A stretch of DNA of 64,000 bases from Pseudanabaena sp. PCC 7367 (GTDB lineage Bacteria; Cyanobacteriota; Cyanobacteriia; Pseudanabaenales; Pseudanabaenaceae): the NCBI RefSeq assembly GCF_000317065.1, contig NC_019701.1, positions 992,001 to 1,056,000 on the forward strand. Direction: 5' to 3'. The translations under genes were made by a program, and so were the position numbers. Below the pieces are notes generated by a model. That model was not told the origin of the DNA. It did no database searches and was given only the letters and a program-made list of their open reading frames with translations. Shown here one piece after another: positions 1 through 9,477 of this stretch (position 1 is its first letter; every line of letters starts with the position of its first letter).

Positions 1-1159
1 ACACCGCAAAGGCGATCGCCTCCTTGAAGTCCGCATCCACGCCGCAAGCATCTGTGGTGGTCACAAAAACATTGGGTGCCAGTAAATCACTTAACCGCCC
101 CATTAAATAACGATTGCGACTGCCCCCGCCACATACCAACACCTCATCCGGTCGGCAGGGCAGGAATTGATCATAGCTATTAACGATCGCTCTGGCGGTA
201 AATTCAGTCAGGGTGGCCAAAACGTCATGACCGGAAAGCTGAAGCCGATCGCAATGTTGGATCAGCGCTTGTAAATAGGCCGGACTGAATAATTCCCGTC
301 CCGTTGATTTGGGCGGTGGGGTGGTAAAAAACTCATGCTCTAGCCATACTTCCACCAGGGATTGGTTAGGTGAGCCTTGGCTGGCCAGGTGACCATCCCG
401 ATCGAAAGGTTGACCAAAAAGCTGTTGGGTGGCCATGTCGATCAAGACATTACCTGGCGCATTATCCCAACCGGTAACTGCGTTGCGATCGCCGCCAGCG
501 GCCAGAAAAGTAAGATTGCCAATGCCGCCAATGTTTTGACAGACCCGATTTAACTGCTGGTGGGAAAGTAATAACCAATCGAGAATTGGTGCTAATGGCG
601 CACCCTGGCCACCAAGATTAATATCAGCGGTGCGGAAATCACTGGCGGTGGGAATACCAGTTTGATGGGCAATCACGCTGCCTCGCCCCAGTTGAACTGT
701 GTAGCCCAACCCATGATTGAATTTGCTGGCATTATTCTGGTGATGCTCTAGCGGTTGGCGATCGAGACTTAAATTAGGGCTGGGCGGACGATGATAGACA
801 GTCTGACCGTGGGAAGCAATCAAGTCTGGTTGCAGCGGTTGAGCTAGCCCCACATCGATCGCCTGCTGTTGGATTAAGTCCTGGGCAGCATTAGCAAAGG
901 CATGGGCGATCGCATCATCCAGGACACAAATTTGCGCCAACGATCGCGGTGCTCCCGCACATACCGCCAGAATTTCCGCACGCAGATCGGCACTGTAGGC
1001 AAAAGTTGCCGCTGCCTTGAGGTTAATCTGAATTGGATTGACAACCTGATCAAAGCGATCGAAGCAGGTAACTTCCACCAGGGCGGCATCGATCCCATCA
1101 ACTGAGGTGCCACTCATCATGCCTAAAACTAACTTTCGATCCAGTTTTTGTTCACTCAT
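1..1159 (-). CDS. anmK: Anhydro-N-acetylmuramic acid kinase (3' end cut by window edge)
   Basis: The reading frame starts at ATG 1159 and is open to the window edge, giving 386 codons, so only the last few dozen residues of a usual AnmK (about 370-400 aa) can be missing. The N-terminus has the AnmK signature MSGTSVDGID at residues 15-24, and further on come a SHGQT motif, a GGIGNLT motif and the CGGG loop before SRNRYL, all typical of this ASKHA-fold sugar kinase. The family opens and phosphorylates 1,6-anhydro-MurNAc to MurNAc-6-phosphate in cytoplasmic cell-wall recycling. No other recycling gene lies beside it; the DUF2997/Ycf35 set starts divergently about 215 bp away. Confidence 0.93.
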   Translation of the reverse strand, partial: MSEQKLDRKLVLGMMSGTSVDGIDAALVEVTCFDRFDQVVNPIQINLKAAATFAYSADLRAEILAVCAGAPRSLAQICVLDDAIAHAFANAAQDLIQQQAIDVGLAQPLQPDLIASHGQTVYHRPPSPNLSLDRQPLEHHQNNASKFNHGLGYTVQLGRGSVIAHQTGIPTASDFRTADINLGGQGAPLAPILDWLLLSHQQLNRVCQNIGGIGNLTFLAAGGDRNAVTGWDNAPGNVLIDMATQQLFGQPFDRDGHLASQGSPNQSLVEVWLEHEFFTTPPPKSTGRELFSPAYLQALIQHCDRLQLSGHDVLATLTEFTARAIVNSYDQFLPCRPDEVLVCGGGSRNRYLMGRLSDLLAPNVFVTTTDACGVDADFKEAIAFAV

Positions 1160-1374
1160 ACTGCTCAAGACTGCTTTAATAGTTGCTTACACCTATTTCG
1201 ATCGATAGATTTGTCTCTATGGCATTATGTATATTTGTAAATTTTCGATTTGATTGTGTTGTGTCTATTCCCGTCAAACATTACGTTTTCACAACTTTTG
1301 CTTAACTAACTGCCTAGATTGACTCATAGCGAAAAATCAGGCAAAACTATATAAGGTTTAACCTACGAGGGTAA

Positions 1375-1635
1375 ATGGAAACACTAGAATTCATTATCCA
1401 TGCCGATGGTCGGGTCGAAGAAAAAGTGACCGGCATTGTTGGCTCCAGTTGTGCGGAAGTGACAGCGGCGATCGAAGCCAAATTAGGAAAGGTGGTCAGT
1501 TGTGAACTCACTTCAGAGCACTTTGCTACTAATCAGGCCTGTGCTCAAACCACTGCACAGCATAATTCTCAATATGAGATGGTCGGCGATCGTTTGGCCA
1601 CTGCAGGCGAACCCGGTAGTTTTAGCCAATGGTAA
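1375..1635 (+). CDS. DUF2997 family protein
   Basis: An 86-residue protein with a GAGGG ribosome-binding site just before the ATG. The first 50 residues match the small DUF2997 family: METLEFIIHADGRVEEKV, then a conserved SC(A)E and a final C-E-LT segment. The tail is Gln/Ser rich. Family function is unknown. In cyanobacteria DUF2997 genes are usually followed by ycf35 (DUF1257) and a 4Fe-4S ferredoxin, and exactly that order appears here, so the three probably act together. Two cysteines in the core (C-A-E and V-S-C-E) and one in the tail could bind metal or form thiol links, but that is conjecture. A 318-bp spacer separates it from ycf35. Confidence 0.8.
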   Translation: METLEFIIHADGRVEEKVTGIVGSSCAEVTAAIEAKLGKVVSCELTSEHFATNQACAQTTAQHNSQYEMVGDRLATAGEPGSFSQW

Positions 1636-1953
1636 TGCCACATTAGCAGGATCATAGCAAGTGACTAATGCTAACCATTTACAGTTACTTATTATAGTTA
1701 CTTAGGATTAGCGGTAGCGCCAGCCTTGATTAACTTGATTAAACTGTTAAGATTATGTAAGTGGATACTACTGCCTAAGTAAACATAGATTAATATGGGG
1801 CAAAATCATCCGACTACTTGAGCCGATCGTTCTGATTAGTTCTTCTTCTCCCCAATTTGTGAACCGGATCAACTAAATTAGTCTTTGCTTGACTTTAAAC
1901 TAAATTTTAAAATTTCAAATTAAAAAACTAACTGGAGTAGTAGATAGGGACAT
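1636..1953. other. Spacer between DUF2997 gene and ycf35
   Basis: AT-rich and without a credible ORF. A TTGACT hexamer near 1890 lies about 60 bp before the ycf35 start and could belong to a separate ycf35 promoter, but no convincing -10 box stands at the right distance. GGAG about 20 bp before the ATG at 1954 is rather far for a ribosome-binding site. Confidence 0.4.
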
Positions 1954-2343
1954 ATGTCGCATTTTAGCCAAATTAAGACCCAAATTCGTAGCCTTGAGCC
2001 CCTGCAAGCAGCCTTGTCCGAATTAGGCTTAGATTGGAAGTCCGGCGGTAACTATGATTTACGCGGACACAATGGTGAGTCTACCGTTGCTGACTTGGCG
2101 ATCGCTCAAGAAAATGGCTATGATATTGGTTTCCGTTGGAACGGAATTGAATACGAACTGGTTGCCGATCTACAATTCTGGAAGCAGCCCTGGACGGTGG
2201 AAAGCTTTTTGAACAAGCTGTCTCATCAATATGCAGTGCAAACGGTAATGTCCGAATCGCAAAAGCAAGGCTTTGCCCTGGCGGAACAAACCAAGGCCGA
2301 AGATGGTTCGGTGCGTTTGGTATTGCAACGCTGGAATGGTTAA
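1954..2343 (+). CDS. ycf35: Ycf35 / DUF1257 family protein
   Basis: 129 residues starting MSHFSQIKTQIRSLEPL, the characteristic opening of Ycf35 (DUF1257), a protein also encoded in red algal plastids. Conserved features seen are the SELGLDW segment, a D-L-A-I-A stretch, the aromatic FRWNG and FWKQPW motifs, and a C-terminal region reading as LVLQRW. Its biochemical role is not established. It lies 68 bp upstream of a ferredoxin gene on the same strand and downstream of DUF2997, the usual cyanobacterial neighbourhood, so co-transcription with the ferredoxin is likely. Confidence 0.9.
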   Translation: MSHFSQIKTQIRSLEPLQAALSELGLDWKSGGNYDLRGHNGESTVADLAIAQENGYDIGFRWNGIEYELVADLQFWKQPWTVESFLNKLSHQYAVQTVMSESQKQGFALAEQTKAEDGSVRLVLQRWNG

Positions 2344-2411
2344 TTAACCTAAATTAATTACCATAAATCTATAATTCATATTGCCGCTAGCACTAGCTAA
2401 TTTTTTGTCCT

Positions 2412-2879
2412 ATGGCTTTAAACGAAAATGCTGAACAGGCAATCGCTGATCTGATCGCTAAAAATGGCATGGAGCCAGAGTTAGGTGGTAGCCTGCGTGA
2501 GGTTGATCCCGATCTAACTGGGCTAGAGCCAGAGTTGGGCGGGGCGCTGCGGCAAAATGCAGTTTATGTGGATGAGACTACCTGCATTGGTTGTGGTCAT
2601 TGCGCCCATGTGGCCGGAAATACTTTTTTCCTAGAAGAGAGCTATGGCCGCGCCAGGGTAGTGAGTCAGGATGGAGACACGGAACCGCTAGTTCAAGAGG
2701 CGATCGATACCTGTCCGGTGGATTGCATCCATTGGGTCAACTACAACGAGCTATCCGAATTAGAACGGGCACGCAAAGATCAGGTGATTCAAAACCTGGG
2801 GATTAGCTTGGCTGGCGATCGATCGACCAAGGTGAAGAATATCTTTAAGCAAACCAGTTCACCTAAAGGCATTCACTAA
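2412..2879 (+). CDS. 4Fe-4S ferredoxin with duplicated N-terminal motif
   Basis: 155 residues. Residues 58-64 give C-x2-C-x2-C (CIGCGHC) and a CPVDC motif follows at 101-105, so one cubane [4Fe-4S] cluster held by C58, C61, C64 and C101 is expected, with C105 extra. This is a single-cluster ferredoxin, not a two-cluster bacterial one. The N-terminus carries a repeated EPELGGxLR motif (21-29 and 39-47) that is not part of the cluster fold. It is the third gene of the DUF2997-ycf35-ferredoxin set and probably an electron carrier for whatever these proteins do. A GCCAAAAG / CTTTTGGC inverted repeat with a 22-nt loop (2971-3008) sits about 90 bp after the stop and may end transcription. Confidence 0.88.
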   Translation: MALNENAEQAIADLIAKNGMEPELGGSLREVDPDLTGLEPELGGALRQNAVYVDETTCIGCGHCAHVAGNTFFLEESYGRARVVSQDGDTEPLVQEAIDTCPVDCIHWVNYNELSELERARKDQVIQNLGISLAGDRSTKVKNIFKQTSSPKGIH

Positions 2880-3049
2880 CTGAGGTCGTTTCGATCGATA
2901 TATACAAATATATTGAAATGAGATATTGAATGTTGAGAATATCGACAGAGAAATAGCTCAATTTCTCCACGCCAAAAGTTAGTTATCTATTCAAAAAAGT
3001 CTTTTGGCAATAACATCAGCCACCACAAAGCTAGATCATTAAACAACCA

Positions 3050-4063
3050 TCAACTAATTAACTCCAGCAAAGAATCCGCCGCCGCCAAGCCAGATTGATA
3101 AGCCCCCTCCACATTTTGTCCAGCACACCAATCACCAGCACAAACCAGCGGTAGTGGCTCCGCAGTGCTCAGGCAAGCAACCCCCAAGGCTTCCTCGGCA
3201 AACGCATACCGCCAGCGATGCACCTGCCACCATTTAGGCTCGGCGATCCATTTGGCCAGTAATTTGCCAGCTTGTTGTAAAAGGGGTTTACCTGCCAGTT
3301 CTAAGTTGCTTTCTTCTAGCGATTGTCTGGCAAACTCGGCCGTGCTTTGTAGCACAAATACAGGTTGCTTGGCTTGATCAGGGTGCTTACTACTATCGAT
3401 CGCAATCCAGCTCAAAATTGGATCATCAATTACCCTAATCGCCTGCCACGCGGTGGGGATTGACTCTGAATCAGCATAGCCTGCCATCAACGACAAACAG
3501 GGCGCAAATCGAATTGACTGCAAAGCTTTCACAAAACTGGGGGCAGCCGCCAGAACTGGCTCAAAAATTGGCAGCATTTGTGGGGCTGGAACTGTACAAA
3601 CAACCGACTTAGTCACGATCGGTTCCTGGTTATCAGTAATCAAGTGCCAGGCGCGATCGTGATAGTTAACCGCATTGACCCTGGTGCTGAGTGCTATTTG
3701 CTGCTCGGCTGCTAAAAACTTAGCGATCGCGGTCATGCCCTTGGGGCAGGCATAGCGTGGATACATTTCATCAGGGGCAGGAGGCTGTAAACCCTCTGGA
3801 GTTAATTTATGGATGATGCGTGTCCAGGGCTGTACAACATTTTTCTCCTGAAGCTTGTCAATGAAGCGGCCAAACCCATCATCCCGCACGGTCAAATACT
3901 GCGCCCCATGATCGACCCAAGTGCCTTGCAATCGTCTGGTGGCCATCCTGCCGCCCACCCCGGCAGATTTTTCCACGATCGCCACATCCAGCCCAGCATT
4001 GCGTAACTGCTGACCGCACACCAGCCCTGATAACCCAGCGCCAATAATTATTGCGTCTTTCAT
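3050..4063 (-). CDS. FAD-dependent oxidoreductase, renalase-like
   Basis: 337 residues with a dinucleotide-binding fold at the very N-terminus (MKDAIIIGAGLSGLVCG, GxGxxG at 8-13, acidic VEK ending the second strand). It continues with GVGGRMATRR and DHGAQYLTVRD, typical of the renalase-like branch of the amine oxidase superfamily, and ends with the FAD-contacting LVCAGDWCAG...EGAYQSGLAAA segment. Such proteins bind FAD and oxidise NAD(P)H isomers or small amines; the substrate cannot be read from sequence. It starts about 300 bp downstream of the isoaspartyl peptidase stop and seems to stand alone. Confidence 0.8.
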   Translation of the reverse strand: MKDAIIIGAGLSGLVCGQQLRNAGLDVAIVEKSAGVGGRMATRRLQGTWVDHGAQYLTVRDDGFGRFIDKLQEKNVVQPWTRIIHKLTPEGLQPPAPDEMYPRYACPKGMTAIAKFLAAEQQIALSTRVNAVNYHDRAWHLITDNQEPIVTKSVVCTVPAPQMLPIFEPVLAAAPSFVKALQSIRFAPCLSLMAGYADSESIPTAWQAIRVIDDPILSWIAIDSSKHPDQAKQPVFVLQSTAEFARQSLEESNLELAGKPLLQQAGKLLAKWIAEPKWWQVHRWRYAFAEEALGVACLSTAEPLPLVCAGDWCAGQNVEGAYQSGLAAADSLLELIS

Positions 4064-4359
4064 AAGCGAGTGTTTGTCAGTTGTGTTAAGCCTAGCTCCA
4101 TCTTCCCATGTTGTTTGGGTAATTTGGCAGTTTGGGCAAATCTTTCTTTGACCTTGTCTGTCGAGCCGATCGCGCTCTATAACAGCTTACAGCGAAGCTA
4201 ATCAATAAAGGGCAGTCCTGTAAATGTAATCATATTTGGCCACAAGGGACTGATTTTCGATCGCTCGGCTAATTCTTACTGCCACAAAACTAAAAAACAC
4301 TAGTCCTCATAATTTCATAATTCAAGTAGGTTTAACTAAGCACATCTCAGCAGCTTAAG

Positions 4360-5247
4360 CTAATAAGCTAAGAGCGTGTCACCAATTTGTGTACCATCAT
4401 GGTAGGCCGAAAATAAATACTTACAGGTCTTATCCCAGACGATCGCACCAGTGGCATCAATGCAGATCGCGCCGAAATCGCGGTTTCTGGTTCTTGCTTC
4501 TGTAAATGATTTGTCCACTGCCTGGTCTAGAGACATACCATCAGTAACCCGCACTACAATCCTGGTGGCCAGGCCCTCATCGATAATATCTTCACCCACA
4601 CCAGTGCAACTGACTGCTGCGGAGCTGGTGGCATAGTTCCCCGCTGGCATGGCGGAATCACTAACCCGGCCAATTCGCTCAAAGCCTCTGCCGCCCGTGG
4701 AAGTCCCCGCACAGAGATTACCATTTTGGTCGAGCACCACCGCGCCGATCGTACCCATTGCCACTTCCGCCATCTTACGGGTGAAATTAGTTTTACGCTC
4801 CTCGATCCACTCGTTGAGACGCTTGTCGGTGAGTGGGTTATAAATCGGCATGTTTAATTCCCGCAGCAGTTCCGCCGCGCCATAGTCAGACAGCACCCGA
4901 TCGTCGGAGGTTTGTAAATATGCGGCCAGCTCGATTGGATTTTTGACCCTGGCGGTATTGATCACACCACTAAAACTCTGGCGATCGCCCACCATCAAAG
5001 AAGCGCTCATCCGAATTTGGCCATCTGATTGCAACACCGAGCCAGTGCCCGCATTGAATCTGGGTTCGTCTTCCAAGAGCTTACAGGCTTGCACCACGCC
5101 TTCGATCGCGCTGGCTCCCCCCAGAAGCGATTGATAGACCGTATCGACAATCTGGCGCAGGGATTGACTGGCTGGTTCTAAACCGCCTTTCCCCTCGGCG
5201 GAATTGCCTGCCCCACCGTGGATAATTATTTTTGGCTGCATTGACAT
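4360..5247 (-). CDS. iaaA: Isoaspartyl peptidase / type III L-asparaginase (Ntn hydrolase)
   Basis: 295 residues, a plant-type asparaginase precursor. It starts with KIIIHGGAGN, has the FNAGTGSVL motif and a GTIGAVVLD block in which Thr166 is the expected nucleophile: family members cleave themselves between G165 and T166 into alpha and beta chains. GTSTGG follows shortly after, as in characterised enzymes. The reaction is hydrolysis of isoaspartyl dipeptides and asparagine, linking it to protein-damage repair and possibly to turnover of cyanophycin-derived beta-Asp-Arg. No cyanophycin genes lie nearby. An alternative start is Met3, with little consequence. Confidence 0.9.
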   Translation of the reverse strand: MSMQPKIIIHGGAGNSAEGKGGLEPASQSLRQIVDTVYQSLLGGASAIEGVVQACKLLEDEPRFNAGTGSVLQSDGQIRMSASLMVGDRQSFSGVINTARVKNPIELAAYLQTSDDRVLSDYGAAELLRELNMPIYNPLTDKRLNEWIEERKTNFTRKMAEVAMGTIGAVVLDQNGNLCAGTSTGGRGFERIGRVSDSAMPAGNYATSSAAVSCTGVGEDIIDEGLATRIVVRVTDGMSLDQAVDKSFTEARTRNRDFGAICIDATGAIVWDKTCKYLFSAYHDGTQIGDTLLAY

Positions 5248-5546
5248 TAATTAAATTAATTCTCGATCGAAGTTCTTACTCTATTGAAGTCTCGAAGAAA
5301 TAGGCACGACTTTAGTAGAGCCTTTCAAAACTGCTTTACCTGATCTAGCCTTGCTCTAGCATGTCTATATTACATTTAACTTGAGATGTGGCGATCGATG
5401 ATTGTTGTGTGGCAAAAATTAAATCGCCCAACTCCAATTTAGAACAGGGCGATCGCCATATTAATTGCTCATGCTAGTTATGGCTATTTGATCAAGATAA
5501 TCGATCGGTAGTCCGGCAACTGGTAACTGGTAACTAACCAAACTAA

Positions 5547-6548
5547 CTAATGCTTTAACACAATCCGATAACGAGCCTTGCCACTGCGCAGGTGATCGAT
5601 CGCTTCATTGATCTGTGCAAAATCAAACATTTCCACCACTGGCTCGATGCCATGTTGGGCGCAAAACTCAATCATTTTAGCCGTGGTGGTAGGACTGCCT
5701 AAGGGACTGGCGGTAATTGACTTTTGGCCAGCAATCAGCGGAAAGACCTGGCTAGAGACTGGATTGGGCGTTACCCCCACAAAATGCAATTTCCCCTTGG
5801 GTCGCAACGCCGCAATGTAGGCATCCCAATCGAGGTTGGCATTAGCAGTGGACAGAATAAAATCGTAGCTATTTTTGACGGCGGCGATCGCTTCGGGATC
5901 ACGGGAATTGACAAAATGGTCAGCGCCCAAATCGCGTGCCTCTTGTTCTTTGTCTGGGCTACCGGAAAAAGCGGTCACCTCACAGCCCCAGGCATGGAGG
6001 AATCGGATCGCCATATGCCCCAAACCACCAATCCCAATCACACCCACCTTGTCGGTAGATTTGATCCCCAATTGGATAATTGGATTAAACACAGTGATAC
6101 CACCACAGAATAGGGGGCCTGCTTTGGTAGGATCAACTGCTTCGGGAATTGCCGTTGCCCAAGTCCAATGAGCCCGCACCCGATCGGCAAAGCCACCTGG
6201 CCGACCTACGATCGTGCCTTCGGCAGTGAGACAAAGATTTTGATCGCCACCCAAGCACCACTCACAGGCCATACAGGAATTAGAATACCAACCCAGGCCA
6301 ACCCGATCGCCCACCTTGTGCTTCTTGACCCGACTGCCGATCGCGGCGACTTTGCCGACTACCTCGTGACCTGGCACAAATGGATATTGGGTCATGCCCC
6401 ATTCGTTATCCAGCATACTTAGATCGCTATGACAGATGCCGCAATATTCAACTTCGATCTCGACTAGCTCTTCGCCCAACTCACCGGGTTCATATTCAAA
6501 GGGTTCGAGTTTGGCTCCGGCTTGGTGGGCTGCATATGCTTTGACCAT
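5547..6548 (-). CDS. Zinc-dependent alcohol dehydrogenase (aldehyde reductase type)
   Basis: 333 residues of the medium-chain dehydrogenase family, with a clear AAGGAG seven bases before the ATG. The catalytic zinc ligands are C39 (CGICHSD) and the GHE motif at H61/E62. The structural zinc site is C92, C95, C98 and C106. The Rossmann motif GIGGLGH is near 172-178. Overall it resembles the cinnamyl-alcohol dehydrogenase/YahK group, which uses NADPH to reduce aldehydes to alcohols; a cyanobacterial member is the well-studied Synechocystis aldehyde reductase. Substrate is uncertain. It is monocistronic, with about 300 bp on each side. Confidence 0.88.
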   Translation of the reverse strand: MVKAYAAHQAGAKLEPFEYEPGELGEELVEIEVEYCGICHSDLSMLDNEWGMTQYPFVPGHEVVGKVAAIGSRVKKHKVGDRVGLGWYSNSCMACEWCLGGDQNLCLTAEGTIVGRPGGFADRVRAHWTWATAIPEAVDPTKAGPLFCGGITVFNPIIQLGIKSTDKVGVIGIGGLGHMAIRFLHAWGCEVTAFSGSPDKEQEARDLGADHFVNSRDPEAIAAVKNSYDFILSTANANLDWDAYIAALRPKGKLHFVGVTPNPVSSQVFPLIAGQKSITASPLGSPTTTAKMIEFCAQHGIEPVVEMFDFAQINEAIDHLRSGKARYRIVLKH

Positions 6549-6917
6549 TTTGGCTCCTTATTGCTTGCTCTGATTTTGCAAATCTGGGTAGTTAAGTTCA
6601 GCTTTTGTCGATTCCCATACGGTAGACGGTTGCTGAAGTATTAATGGGATAAATTTCAATTAATGGCAACATATCATGCCGAGATCGCCACTGATTCATG
6701 CGATCGGGGCTTTAATGTTTTATCTACCTAACTTTTCTAATTAAATTTGTCCGCAGTCCTACACATGTAATCATTCACATGTAATTATTCTTAGACATAG
6801 GATCGAGACAGAACCAAGAGTCATTCACTAAACAACTAAAAATTCTGACTTCTATACCGCTAACAATTTGGCTTATTCCGCCTGTGACCAGTTCAAACTA
6901 TAGCTAACTGCAAATTT
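6549..6917. other. Spacer upstream of alcohol dehydrogenase
   Basis: Besides the dehydrogenase ribosome-binding site next to 6548, it holds a 22-bp element at 6753-6774 that matches 19 of 22 bases of 4212-4233, upstream of the renalase-like gene, and a near repeat of CATGTAATCATT / CATGTAATTATT (6764-6788). No ORF is convincing. Confidence 0.4.
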
Positions 6918-7487
6918 CTATTTTTTTGATACCGCTGGATGCTCCTTGATATACCAACGCCAGGGGATTTCTGCACCCTGAGTAATGCCGATCCTGGTGG
7001 TTTGATAGATTTCAGCAGGTTTAAGTCGATCGCTAGCAGGTTCTAGCCACAGCCCAGCCCCAGGTTTGAGCATAATGCCATCCAATTGGCGATCGATTTG
7101 CAAAGCGCGACACAGCTTGCCAGGGCCAGCCGCCACCCGATCGGGTTTTTCTTTTTTCCCCAGTGTTACCCAAGCCGGAATTTTGTCGAGTGCTAGAGCG
7201 CGAATTAGCACTGCACTGCAAACATCCTCCACATCCGTGACAATATTAAGGCAATGGTACATGCCATAGATCAAGTAAACATAGACGGAGCCAGGTTTAC
7301 CAAAGATCGCCTGATTCCGAGGGGTTTTGCGGCGATAACCATGACAGGCCGGATCATCTGCAGTATAGGCTTCAGTTTCCACAATCAAACCGCGATACTC
7401 AACCCCACCGATCTTGCGAACCAATGTATAGCCCAATAAATCAGGCGCAACTAGATCCGCCGATCGCGCTAAAAATTCTTTGTCCAT
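6918..7487 (-). CDS. 3-methyladenine DNA glycosylase (Mpg/AAG family)
   Basis: 189 residues, the normal length for bacterial Mpg. The start reads [19 protein letters not shown]. The active-site block [17 protein letters not shown] includes the catalytic glutamate (VETEAY), and the [17 protein letters not shown] strand is diagnostic. GPGKLCRAL and the terminal R-I-GI motif are also present. The enzyme removes alkylated purines such as 3-methyladenine and hypoxanthine in base-excision repair. It is monocistronic; the nearest gene upstream on the other strand is radA, also a DNA-repair gene, reading divergently 535 bp away. Confidence 0.92.
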   Translation of the reverse strand: MDKEFLARSADLVAPDLLGYTLVRKIGGVEYRGLIVETEAYTADDPACHGYRRKTPRNQAIFGKPGSVYVYLIYGMYHCLNIVTDVEDVCSAVLIRALALDKIPAWVTLGKKEKPDRVAAGPGKLCRALQIDRQLDGIMLKPGAGLWLEPASDRLKPAEIYQTTRIGITQGAEIPWRWYIKEHPAVSKK

Positions 7488-8022
7488 CGTTTAAAACATT
7501 TATCCCCTAAATATCGGGATCATCTCTTTGGCTCAATGGCGATCGCTTGCCATAGCTTAGTCCAGCTTTTAAGAACCTTGTGATCAAGAATGGCAATCAC
7601 TTAAGTGCAATTGCTGATCGATCAAGCGAGCTATATCTCGTTTGCAAGCATATTCAAGAGCATTATTAATAAGTGACATCGCTAAATTATTGTTTTAATC
7701 GTACCTAATTCTAGACAAATTCTGGCGATCGCTGTTTAAACTGTCTTTAGCCCGATTAGTTTTCCTCTGAGATCAAAAAATTTGCCCCTAAAATTAGTCA
7801 TCGCATATCGCATTATCCAGAGATAAAAATACTGTTAATAAGGTTAAACATATGTCTGAGCCCAGTTTGCCCATCGCTTGATCGTTATAATCATCCCGAC
7901 CATCTGCAACCTCCTAAACATTAAATAGCTGGGCAATAATAGTTTAGCGATCGGGCTATTTCTCATTGCCAGGCATAACCAGCGATCCCCTACATTTAGC
8001 GACTAAGAGCAAGTAAGAACCT
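7488..8022. other. Divergent spacer between mpg and radA
   Basis: About 535 bp between two divergent DNA-repair genes, so it should contain both promoters. No tRNA, structured RNA or credible ORF was seen. No matching LexA-type site could be named. Confidence 0.4.
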
Positions 8023-9477
8023 ATGGCCAAGTCCAAATCCAAATATGTTTGCAATAGCTGTGGTTCGGAATACGCCCAGATGTATGGCCGTTGTCCCGAT
8101 TGTGGCACCTGGGAATCATTGCAAGAACAGGTGGTGGAAGTAGCAACTACTGGTACTAACCGCTTAGCCAAATTGCCAACCAGTAAACAAAAAGCTGGCA
8201 AAAACTTTCAACCCAAACCGCGTAAATCATTGACCCTGCTGCAAATAGGCGATGATAACCAGCAACGACTGGGATCGGGCTATGGCGAACTCGATCGGGT
8301 ATTGGGTGGCGGAATTGTGCCGGGATCGCTGGTATTAATTGGCGGTGAACCAGGCATCGGCAAAAGTACCTTGCTGTTGGGAATGGCACAGCAGTTGATC
8401 GCCAAGGAACCGGTTTTGTATGTCTGTGCAGAAGAGTCGGCGCAACAGGTGAAACTGCGATCGCAACGTTTGGGGCTGGATCCCCAGGCTGCCGATAATT
8501 TGTATTTGATCCCCGAAACTGACCTGGAAAGCATTGTCCAGGAGCTATATGCAATTAGGCCGACCGTGGCGATCGTAGATAGTATTCAGGCACTCTATTT
8601 TGCCAGCCTTACTTCCGCACCGGGATCAGTGGCACAGGTACGCGAATGTACTTCGGCTTTGATGCGGGTGGCCAAGCGCGAGAATATTAATCTGTTTATT
8701 GTGGGGCACGTGACCAAAGAAGGGGCGATCGCTGGCCCAAAGGTACTAGAGCATTTAGTCGATACTGTGCTCTATTTTGAAGGCGATCGCTTTGCCAGCC
8801 ATAGATTATTGCGATCGGTAAAGAATCGTTTTGGCGCTGCCCAGGAAATTGGCGTATTTGAAATGGCGGAACGGGGTTTATTGGAAGTAGAGAACCCATC
8901 GGAGTTGTTTTTGGGTAATCGGGAAGAACCTGCCCCTGGCACTGCTACGATCGTTGCCTGTGAAGGAACCAGGCCGCTGGTAGTCGAATTACAATCACTG
9001 GTTAGCCCCACCAGTTATAGCTCGCCTCGTCGTACCACCACGGGCATTGAGAACAATCGCTTTTTACAAATTCTGGCCGTCTTAGAGAAAAGAATCGGCA
9101 TTCCCCTTTCTAAGCTAGATGCCTATGTGGCTTCAGCCGGTGGTCTGAATGTGGCGGAGCCTGCCGCTGATCTGGGCGTAGCGATCGCTGTGGCGGCTAG
9201 TTTCCGCGATCGGATTGTCGATCCCCGCACCGTATTAATTGGCGAGGTGGGTTTGGGGGGGCAGGTCAGGGCAGTATCACAACTAGAAATCAGGCTCAAA
9301 GAGGCGGCTAAATTGGGCTTCAAAAAGGCGATCATTCCCAACACCCAAACCACTCAAAATTACGGATTGGAATTAATTCCAGTGAATAAGGTGATGGATG
9401 CGATCGTGGCGGCTTTGCCCAGAGTGCCAGCGATCGACAATGCTGATCCTGATTTGCAAAAGCTGGAAGATAGCTAG
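8023..9477 (+). CDS. radA: DNA repair protein RadA/Sms
   Basis: 484 residues with the full RadA layout. A four-cysteine zinc finger (C10, C13, C24, C27) leads, then a RecA-like ATPase with Walker A GGEPGIGKST at 107-116, the RadA-specific KNRFG motif near residue 267, and a Lon-like C-terminal domain (SAGGLNVAEPAADLGVA, GEVGLGGQVR). RadA is a DnaB-like helicase that extends recombination intermediates and acts in double-strand break and replication-fork repair. It is single, starts at ATG 8023 and ends before a 0.9-kb gene-free stretch. Confidence 0.96.
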   Translation: MAKSKSKYVCNSCGSEYAQMYGRCPDCGTWESLQEQVVEVATTGTNRLAKLPTSKQKAGKNFQPKPRKSLTLLQIGDDNQQRLGSGYGELDRVLGGGIVPGSLVLIGGEPGIGKSTLLLGMAQQLIAKEPVLYVCAEESAQQVKLRSQRLGLDPQAADNLYLIPETDLESIVQELYAIRPTVAIVDSIQALYFASLTSAPGSVAQVRECTSALMRVAKRENINLFIVGHVTKEGAIAGPKVLEHLVDTVLYFEGDRFASHRLLRSVKNRFGAAQEIGVFEMAERGLLEVENPSELFLGNREEPAPGTATIVACEGTRPLVVELQSLVSPTSYSSPRRTTTGIENNRFLQILAVLEKRIGIPLSKLDAYVASAGGLNVAEPAADLGVAIAVAASFRDRIVDPRTVLIGEVGLGGQVRAVSQLEIRLKEAAKLGFKKAIIPNTQTTQNYGLELIPVNKVMDAIVAALPRVPAIDNADPDLQKLEDS

